Origin: Symsagittifera roscoffensis | Lineage: Eukaryota > Xenacoelomorpha > Acoela > Convolutidae | NCBI RefSeq assembly: GCF_963678635.1 | Contig: NC_087071.1 | Span: forward strand, 3,859,624-3,923,623 | DNA length: 64,000 nt | Direction of reading: 5' to 3' | Part shown: piece after piece, positions 7,701-14,100 of the stretch | Position numbering within the stretch: position 1 is the stretch's first letter | Layout: each line of letters begins with the position of its first letter | Translations under genes and position numbers: made by a program | The notes under the pieces: generated by a model | What the model was told of the DNA's origin: nothing | Seen by the model: only the letters and a program-made list of their open reading frames with translations | Databases searched by the model: none

Positions 7701-10591
7701 GCGTACACGAATTGTAGGGCGGGTGGCATATTTGCGTATCCTGGGGATGTGGTAAACACCACCTTCGTCTTGGACCCAAATCTCGAGGCTACGTTCTCTT
7801 GTACCTCATTCATCGCCGCAAATAACGCCTGAATAGCCTCCCATATCTTCCTTGATGTCGGAATCTCTTTGCCCTTCAGTTGCTCAAGAAGTCCCATCGC
7901 GTGCAGGTGATCATTCATCCCTGCAAACAATAGCAGCTCAGGTTCACAGGGCATCTCCGACTTTATTGCCACCACTAGAGTCAACATCTGGTTCAATTCG
8001 GCTCCTGGCAAGGAGTATACCAGAGTCTCCGGCCAGAACAACTTGGGAGACGTTCCTTCGAAGTCCGATCCCGCCACAATGACTACTCTTGCAGCAGCTG
8101 GATCTGCTCTATCATAAACTGCCAGAGTTTTGGCCAGTTGGGTGCCACCACAGGGCTTCCCGTACCTGGGATCTTCTGCCAACTTCGGACCTTCGTAAGC
8201 GGCATCAGGCAATTCCATTCCCCCCGGATTGAGTAGCTTGTCTACCACCTTTAACTGCGCCGGGGTTGCCAACCTGATCCTAGCGATGCCAGTTCGGTGC
8301 TTGGGAGGTTCTGTTATAAGTCCAGGACCCCCCAACAGTTTGAGAGGCCTGTAGTTAATGGGTCCCATGATCGTTTTTGTGGGAATTCCAGTCAGGTCTG
8401 TGGTCTCCATTAACTTCGCTCTCGAGAAGTGCGCTTCGTGAGCTTTCAACCAGTCTATGCAATGATGTCTATTCAAATCCTCGTGCGACACTCGTTCGAT
8501 CCCCAGGGTTTCCGCCAACTCTCGTCTGCATTCCAAACTCTCTAGATCCAGTTCCTTCACCTTCTCAGGATATCTCAAGCGGGCAGTCTCCATAGACTTC
8601 TTTTCTCTCCTGCCATCTGCCACCACCACAGAGGACATCGCCGAGCCCGGAGGTGTTGATGACTCTACCTCCTCCGACTCCATTGGCGTGGCACTCTGCA
8701 ATCGGGTCTGATTGCTCCTTGAACTGTCTCTAGTATCAACTCTCGCTCCCAAGCGACCAGCCAAGGCCCTCGAGGCAAGGAATGGTGGGTTGGGAGGTGG
8801 TCCTAAAGTGAATTGGGCTGTCTCCAGCAGGTCCGCCTCTAGCGTGTTAATGTGTTCCTGGAAGACGTCGTTCAGCCACTCCGCTCCCCTTGGCCTATCG
8901 AAATGGATTCCATCTTTTGAGGTGTCTTCAGGGAATCCCTTTTTCTCCATACGTTCTGCTATGTCCAACAGCCTGAGAGGAAGCTCACTCTTCCGGTGTA
9001 TGTCTCGGATCATCTTGTTCAGGCTCCGCACCTTCTGGTTCATCTCTAGGGCGTGCTGATCAAACATCATGTTGTAGGGGACCGTGCATACCGTCAGCAG
9101 GATGGGGTCCATCTGGATCTTCAGTTCCTCAAGAAGGCAGCTCATCTTGTCGCACAGCCTCGCTACTTTCCTCGCTTCTCCCCTTGACACGTCGTTGGTC
9201 CCAACCATCAGGGTCACTGTGTAAACTTTGGTCATCCCTAGCATGTCCAGGGTTGCCAACATCTGTGGCGTGGCAGCTCCAGCGAAACTCAAGACTCCTG
9301 TCTGCCAATGGGACCGTATCTGGGTCAACACCCGCACCAGGCTATCCCCTATAATTAGGTGAACTGCACCCTCTGGCACACGAGGTGGCGCTAGATACTC
9401 CACCCAGGCTGCGTCATGGAAGCAGTCCCTCCTGGCTCCCTGTTCCGCACTCCAGTCCAGCCGATTGTGCCTATGGTAGTTCCCTTCTGTATTCTTCTTA
9501 TAGCTTGCGATCACGACATTCCTGACCGGCTGTTCCCTCCAAGTTGGGGGAAGCTCTGGCCTTGTCGATCTTTCACGACTCTGCTGCTGCAATTTCTCGC
9601 CTAGCTCCTTCAGGCGCGATGAGGCGCCACTCACCTGACTGCCACTCGAGGTCGAGGTTGGGGTATATCCTGGTAACACCACATCCATCAGAGGACGTAC
9701 AGGTTGTGTCTCTAGGTTGCGCAAGGAAGGCGTCACGTCATTCGGTATCCAGACCTCTAACCCTTCGCTCATGTGTTCTCTGGCCTCGCGGTCAAGGTTG
9801 AACCGTCCTCTAGCCCTGGGAGCTTCATCCACCTCCATGCGCGACTCTGGCCTCGAGCTGGTCACCACTCGTTCGTTTGACCTGGCTCCCTTCTGTGCGT
9901 CAAGCTCGCGTTGTCGCTGTTCTATCCTTTCCAACTCCGACTTCAGTTGATCACGATTTGCGACGTTCTCCCGCACCCTCAGCTCCTGCTGATGTTCAGC
10001 CCTTAGCATCTCAAGTAATTTCGACGTCTGATCTCGCTCGTCGACTGCATGGTCTCTCTCCAGCTGAAGCTTCTCCCTGTCCAGCTTCGCCTGATCCCGA
10101 TCGAGGTTCGCTTTATTCCTTTCCTTCAGCGCCTTCTCGAGCTCTTTCTTTAGAACCCCCAGATCCGGATATGCCTCTGTCGTCTGTTGCGCTCGCGACA
10201 TCGACGGCACCTTACTCGAGCTCTGGCCTGTGGATCTTGCTGTTGGTCTCGTCGGTAGCGGAAACTCTCCTGCGCCGTGTTCGGTGTTGTTACTCAGGCC
10301 AGGATTTCTTGCCAAGTCAAAGCCCCTTACTCCTCCATCCGCATTCCAAGATAACCATCTGGTCTGTTCTCGATTTGATATGCCCTCGGTGGTGTAGCCG
10401 ACCATCAAGACAGCCTCCGTCGCAGACTCCCTGCACTCACCCTGGTCCTCCAACTGGAGGATCGCATTCAGCATCACCGCCATTCTCTCGTCTATCTGGG
10501 TGTAGTCCAGGTCCCTCAAGCGTCTGTACAGCTCGTCAAGAGTGGGCTTCTTCAGAGCCGCGGGCACGGAGTTCCAGAATCGGTCTACCAT
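1712..10591 (-). CDS. ORF3: giant SGNH-hydrolase-containing protein of element A (env position)
   Basis: One uninterrupted frame of about 2,959 codons from the first ATG (10591-10589); the frame is open 15 codons further upstream but begins there with TTG. Residue numbers here count from that upstream edge (10636). Visible regions: charged coiled coil about 160-270; SGNH/GDSL hydrolase domain about 420-600 with GDSL (block I Ser), GTND (block III) and DGIHFD (block V Asp/His); a second SGNH-like domain about 845-1010 with AGSD and GMND; a strongly hydrophobic stretch about 1215-1245; acidic low-complexity and a basic RKRKR cluster near 1940, possibly an NLS; Cys clusters near 2445-2465 and 2720-2735. 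The remaining ~1,900 residues match nothing I recognise. SGNH enzymes are usually esterases or lipases; the substrate here is unknown. It replaces env by position, but I see no signal peptide and no convincing membrane-glycoprotein layout. The homologue in element C keeps the same order of domains. Confidence 0.85.
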   Translation of the reverse strand: MVDRFWNSVPAALKKPTLDELYRRLRDLDYTQIDERMAVMLNAILQLEDQGECRESATEAVLMVGYTTEGISNREQTRWLSWNADGGVRGFDLARNPGLSNNTEHGAGEFPLPTRPTARSTGQSSSKVPSMSRAQQTTEAYPDLGVLKKELEKALKERNKANLDRDQAKLDREKLQLERDHAVDERDQTSKLLEMLRAEHQQELRVRENVANRDQLKSELERIEQRQRELDAQKGARSNERVVTSSRPESRMEVDEAPRARGRFNLDREAREHMSEGLEVWIPNDVTPSLRNLETQPVRPLMDVVLPGYTPTSTSSGSQVSGASSRLKELGEKLQQQSRERSTRPELPPTWREQPVRNVVIASYKKNTEGNYHRHNRLDWSAEQGARRDCFHDAAWVEYLAPPRVPEGAVHLIIGDSLVRVLTQIRSHWQTGVLSFAGAATPQMLATLDMLGMTKVYTVTLMVGTNDVSRGEARKVARLCDKMSCLLEELKIQMDPILLTVCTVPYNMMFDQHALEMNQKVRSLNKMIRDIHRKSELPLRLLDIAERMEKKGFPEDTSKDGIHFDRPRGAEWLNDVFQEHINTLEADLLETAQFTLGPPPNPPFLASRALAGRLGARVDTRDSSRSNQTRLQSATPMESEEVESSTPPGSAMSSVVVADGRREKKSMETARLRYPEKVKELDLESLECRRELAETLGIERVSHEDLNRHHCIDWLKAHEAHFSRAKLMETTDLTGIPTKTIMGPINYRPLKLLGGPGLITEPPKHRTGIARIRLATPAQLKVVDKLLNPGGMELPDAAYEGPKLAEDPRYGKPCGGTQLAKTLAVYDRADPAAARVVIVAGSDFEGTSPKLFWPETLVYSLPGAELNQMLTLVVAIKSEMPCEPELLLFAGMNDHLHAMGLLEQLKGKEIPTSRKIWEAIQALFAAMNEVQENVASRFGSKTKVVFTTSPGYANMPPALQFVYAVLILIAEGSEWRILMAAPNRELEPLNLRLYKSELPAAWADISHALRGFYGLADVLIVLDEVLLLEISNFARQLKFSPVIGDDQPAINQLTASLWFRSMDVKVANSTSRTRGPSNERRNVVETEKQLESMKYRLTQENGWWPFLTPRLENVTNKTREEAPLLVKQIWSFLEKQLELAETRDMTVVRFVSAANEVTIGGFWREHANGELKTRRDYEILKFLSPCWEREFLAGVFGTTATIFGAFVQEILGMSISLLLALYLVYPRYLFNMGPAYMFSQGVETLRVDGYLALVLLTHGELVSFHRLMEYGEPLSMGRVHTSIETSSYKCAAGLKTLLVQYLMMQNRYMTGEDENPTSREEWEKANRGMPLLTDLCLAMRSDPMGIIRGLEEVVTCIYGPAVTYAFPDPLVITYRHSVTHLSLISVLDGTALNWCQQEVLRARMSNTVLFGKVKDAEMMVCNFRGQMQCRMGGKREGPIEMYPKFWNLNPLTANGREVLRIPAWKECFALVKRELEAIMEKEILPATMPEFPTVRRMTLGMNSPLVVPSIMAKMMTEETQRHFTDGWDPLFIGYTAAVYFHTSERKVNSWTTQAKKSRGSQPPGYEVRKVLRTLEKEGLENMLPIWDDGRMIVMEGHVALVDEMKFATRKYKAPYGLEQVEVTQEGTELDAAGQLHVALTEYKKLDPTTTSPLSVDTPGDKRSGPVEDRFKRILERRRNESEEESMDETLSEAGEDMEVGNTPEPGPSGEELTTQELLKDLSEENWADTTTPPLNPSPRKNLELPLAGETFNMGMLLLSSEEREKNTFEGNRDIFLGSLEDDAWQEFLGEFNREVGSETTLDKFKKELWDAVVRFGEPLLIGTGLDEKARKELLNKLVELRNARSKTRKEKCEDSSTLKQKTVDKMVDDIKRDKVGTSNMIKSTNILKARAGGRQELEGVDGEVESMMIATTPSSRDVKTRKRKREVEGWGSPSVDAVSEGNLRETAPIVLARCKTAAYKNSSELRKPLEVEKEIEVSTSSTSEEDFKPQKVNVKRGSTNGQVGEVEIGKEWISKAHQDMGKQVTSDPLERNKTRNTSRTWWVALETLKEMEDCLKKLDSGIARRRRNWATQQKAEVNKIEMASHLKRSWQSLLKDHFEEAMRTSSSAPPLMANPFVRTAGQLMFTWSLVGIELETLTSCDRLKLGSKKLEVYQALMQHVARDNSGLSLARRKDATCFLRWIMSMMSDSTILACHQRASGSKSMEKRVSTIILNVYQSTGIEKEDGSRLSLENHRKLDEVRRFSNKKFEEEHDVHRNLASSEQYSRLSEKGEYQHVSGVMGMAYNPFLDSEAGGAHRNHEVAELLKFWTEKIMEIDAVEKEGPSLGLILEKTPEVISIPRSNKRVEVNMGGGNGLLTTNLGVIWKLLRPSWCPHPHASLIEETTERVRLAPTEDEDLAKLSVLHKLITPQMQEPSERTSDPGSVKKLEPGSCLDSTCGNGEHICDGRSCVRILSFQKEDLVTWFEDITEREKSEVQIIAECYARTTVNIATALGFFSRMCGLQALERLESEHHLVTALSVESWPGVLQVTQKHIRSWKVGLEAEMGFPMSEAYGLPLNAKSLIGSMMANLCGSHYPLHMAMVEVSSQRILVDKAFSVPKCVRLARMSHHSHKLLRKIKGTVPKELRDDLSEIWGEDLLKLERENTSDHERQNVIGKPVGSTPNLEDNDTMHEKMMELEPLLEASGERNLRSIEISHGECPCHCLAQTVWYPDHKNLCLVWDVEEIRSIGLPDHRQKVTLLVVSTMLALRWIEENITKYREATTPTAESIYAIDYSRRLELFETACKVFAIPTEVRHVWSRLRYFPWFRATLTSCLYMTTKDHMRKHQKEYRQFQAEIGPEAFKRPLLTHRNAITTGWKRVGKMSRDNTKARESILEEDLAKNVSLSLHNSFCLNREARVKALPNQAKRLQEQREWMRSYEQLKAWEEIVISSDDEEELLRQFAASSTSGCSTSKAKSTR

Positions 10592-10623
10592 CTTTGCAAC
10601 TTCGGGATGTATATAGGTAGATG

Positions 10624-10700
10624 TTAACCAGCTCAAGAATTACCTTACCAACTCAAGAATTACCTTACCAACTCAAGTATTACCCAATTCAAGAATTCTC
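10624..10700 (-). repeat. Short tandem repeat containing CTCAAG just upstream of ORF3
   Basis: A ~20-bp unit (CAACTCAAGAATTACCTTAC on the plus strand) occurs about two and a half times, then decays to TTCAAGAATT. It lies immediately upstream of the ORF3 ATG on the coding strand. B lacks this stretch through a ~360-bp deletion. It is a tight cluster of the hexamer that is dispersed over the whole element. Confidence 0.75.
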
Positions 10701-11114
10701 TAGAAATGCTCTCTTGCAAGTACTTGCTGTAGATTCGGATTATCGCGTGTTCAATCAAGATTCTCTCTTTCTGTTTCTCGCTTGAGTGTAGTTGGATTTT
10801 AAACTTTGTTTTTCAAACTCGATCTGAAAACAGAAAGCTCATTAAAACTTAGCATGTCACGTTCCTAACCTAGAGACCCCCCTTCTACCCATATGGTTAA
10901 AATCTTATCATTCTCATATCACTTAAAGCAATTCGATTGGATTTTCCCTTAAGAACATGCAGATTCATTTTATGTTTTAGCACCATCAATTCTTTCTTTT
11001 AAAATTCAATTGTCATGCCAATCACATCTTAAGATCCCTTTACCTGCGCCGCACCCCAGTACCTAACTCAAGACTCCTCCCTCACACCCGACCTGATACC
11101 TCCATGTACCCGAC
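10701..11114 (-). other. Spacer between pol and ORF3 of element A, no gene
   Basis: About 410 bp without a plausible coding frame, located between the pol stop and the ORF3 leader. The only feature I can support is the splice-acceptor-like motif at 10824-10830. The spacer is well conserved in B (32701-33071), including its T-rich and A-rich runs. Confidence 0.6.
10824..10830 (-). promoter_or_regulatory. Candidate 3' splice site TTTTCAG upstream of ORF3
   Basis: The coding strand reads TTTCTGTTTTCAG followed by ATCGAG, about 230 nt before the ORF3 ATG. TTTTCAG is the classical nematode acceptor and also serves trans-splicing there. It is unchanged in B (32784-32790). The position fits a spliced subgenomic RNA for ORF3, as used for env in retroviruses. 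I cannot identify the donor. Confidence 0.5.
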
Positions 11115-14100
11115 TCAGGCGATGCTCAAGTAGTACTTCTTGTGAAGATGCACCATTATCTCTGTTTCTGCAAAGACCACATGTAGGATAGCGTACAATT
11201 CCCTCGAGCTCAGTTTGCCCCTGTTTGGGTCGTACACCGGCATCGAGACCTCCACTATTCCTCTTTCAATCATGAAGTCACGTAGTCTTGTCAGTGCCAA
11301 TATCACGTGTTCGGGATCAATTGTGTTTCTGTCGTTGACTCTCGTTACTAGGAAGCAGAGGTATTTGCCCGGGACTTGTGCCACTGACGGTGGAAGCGCT
11401 GCTATGCCTCCCAGTCCTGGCCTCTGTCTGAACAGAAACTCTACGTTCTGGTACTCTCTTTTGAAGTCAGCCTCCAATCTTGATTTGAAACTCATGTCCG
11501 CCGTGATGCAGATCGCGCTGGTCCTGTTTGACAGGATGAAGTCGCTATCCGTTATCATGATGTTCTCTGAGTATTCATTGGGTATTTCGAATTTCGTTTT
11601 GAAATTCCTTCCTATGGTAGGCTCTGGTTCTTCTTCCTCCAGTTCCAATCCGCTTGTTTCCCTCACTTCCTTGAGCTTCTTTATCATCAAATTTTCGGTG
11701 TGGGTAAGTCCTACCCCCACTCCCCGGACAAAAATATTTATCGACGTCCCCGTCGATGTAGTTGGGTCTGAATTGTCCTTGGGGATGTCCAGTGGCCTGT
11801 CTGTTGCTGTCCATCCGAAAAGAGGGTCCTCTGTCTTCATGTAATTTGCTGCTGATACATCGATTTGCTGAATGCTTTGTCCTTCGCGGCTCTCGTCTTT
11901 GACATCACGCATCCACTCTAGAATCCTCAAGTTCGTGTTCTCCCTCCTTTCTATTTCACTCTGCTCGAGATCCGTCTCCAATTCTGGCGTCGAGTAATCA
12001 TCCTGCGGATAATGTCCACCATCGTCAATGACCTGCCATTCCTCTTCGGCTTCCAGTTCGCCTGCGCTTAGTAGTTCATCGCCCAACTTGTCTGGCTGTA
12101 TCTTATCGATCAAGAAGTCATCCCCGTACCTATTGTACCTCATACCTGTTCGTTTACGATTGCCAGTCCTGGTTTCCGGTGGTGTTGGTCGATCCGGCTC
12201 CATCCACTTCGGTACCTCGTTTTGCTCTGGGTCGTTCCAGTCTTCTTCTACAAATGAACCTGCATCCGACTCCACTTCTATCTTTTCGTTGTCGTCCAAA
12301 CTCAAGTTCTCATTACCATCATTTTTCTCTCTAGTGCCTTTCTCATTCACCTCGCACGCTGGTTCCACCACCAGGTACTCAAGACCTTCCATGTCTTTTG
12401 GTAGGCACCAGTCCTCCGGGGACGGGACATGAGGCTTCAGATTTTCGTAATGTGCTGCTCGCCCTGTACTCAAGCGATAGAACCGTCCTTGTTGATGTAC
12501 TTCCGTAATCATGAACGGTCCTCTCCATTTCTTGAGTAGTTTCTTTGTTCCCTTGGGCGGTATGACATTTTGGAAGACCCACACGTATTGGCCCACTTCG
12601 TATGGCTTTGCTCTTAGTATCTTTTCGTCATATTTCTTGCGTTGCCTCATTTGCGCTTGCGCCGTGTTTCTCCGACATAGCTCGTTTAGCTCTTGTTGTC
12701 TTTTGATCGCTTCCTTCACGTATGCTTGAGGTGACGTCCTCTTCCCCTCGTACTCCGGGTAGAAGAATGTTATAGGCATTGCCCTTTCCCTGCCTGTCAA
12801 CATCATGAAAGGACTGATACCCGTCGTTGAGTGCTGAGTACTATTATAGGCTCCTACTACCTGTGGCAGGTATTTGTCCCAGTCCGTCATGTATCTCGAG
12901 CAGTACACCCTGAGCATGTTGACCAGTGTCCTGTTCTGTCTTTCTACCAACCCATTGGTCTGTGGATGATAGGTCGTCGAGTGTGCTTGAGCAATGTGTG
13001 ATCTCTTCATCAATTCTTTTGTCAAGTCCCCCACAAAAGCCTTGCCGTTGTCCGACTGGAAAGTCATTGGACAACCATACCGCGATATCCAATGCGTTAT
13101 CAGGTGATCACATGTCTCCTCTGCTGAGGCTGTCTGGCACGGAACCGCTTCCGCCAACTTGGTGAAGTGATCTATTATAACTAGTATTTGGTTATAACCC
13201 GACTCCGTCATGCAGATTTTCTGATGGTCTATCTGCACCACCTCATTGAATTCCGAACTCTCGACAGACTTGAGGGGAAACTTCATCTTCCTTGGGTCTT
13301 TTACTTGAAGGCATGCTAGGCAGGCATTCACCCATCTCTCGCAAGCTTTTCGCATTCCCGGCCAGTCAAACCTGTGAAGTATCCTTTGTTGTACTTTATC
13401 TATCCCCTGGTGGCCCATCTGGTCGTGTGATCTGAAAAGCACCTCCGTTTGGTACAATTGTGGTAGTATGATGAGGTTATGTTTGTGTAATATTTTTTCC
13501 TCATCTCTTCTCTTGCACGCTACCACCCCTTCAGCTGTGTGATAAAGTAAGTCTCTCTTTTCTTTGTAGAACTGGCTCAAGATCTTGTAGCTGTCTTCCT
13601 CAAGTTCCCCCTTCTCCTTGACTCCCAAATGGATCCATTTGGAGAGGTTACTTGTCATTTTGTCATTCTTCTGGGCCCTTATTAGGTCAGACAGCCTGTA
13701 TCTCGCCTTAACGTGCTCCTTTAGCGCCATGATCTGTCCATTCATCTCACCAGGGTTGTGGATGTCATCGCTCAGTTTCACACATATCATCCTTTTCACG
13801 ATTTTCATGTCGTCTTCTGGTACCAGATTCGTTCTGACGTTTGAGTTGCACGATAGTTCCCTTAGTGGTTTTCTTGAAACTGCTATTTTCTCGAGCTCTT
13901 CACCACCTCGTACCTCTTGTATTTCCAGATTGTACGTCCCTGAAGATGGATCCGTCTGTAATTCCCTGTCGTGCTGTCTTATCTTCTCTTCCGCCAGTAT
14001 CATGCATAGACTGTCTTGGTCTTCGCTGCTCTCATCCGAGTCTTCATCCCATTCTTCACGCTCCCCGGACAATTTCCCTTCTCCGGTTTCGTCTTCTTCC

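Noticed and set aside
1712-10591. ORF3 as a retroviral envelope glycoprotein.
   Set aside because: Position fits, but there is no evident signal peptide or convincing cleavage/fusion/anchor series, and the N-terminal half is clearly SGNH-like. The single hydrophobic stretch is not enough.
9877-10620. A 247-codon plus-strand frame, and many other plus-strand frames between 1178 and 41925.
   Set aside because: They lie antisense to ORF3, pol or gag, show Ser/Pro/Leu-rich shadow composition, and are not kept between A and B.
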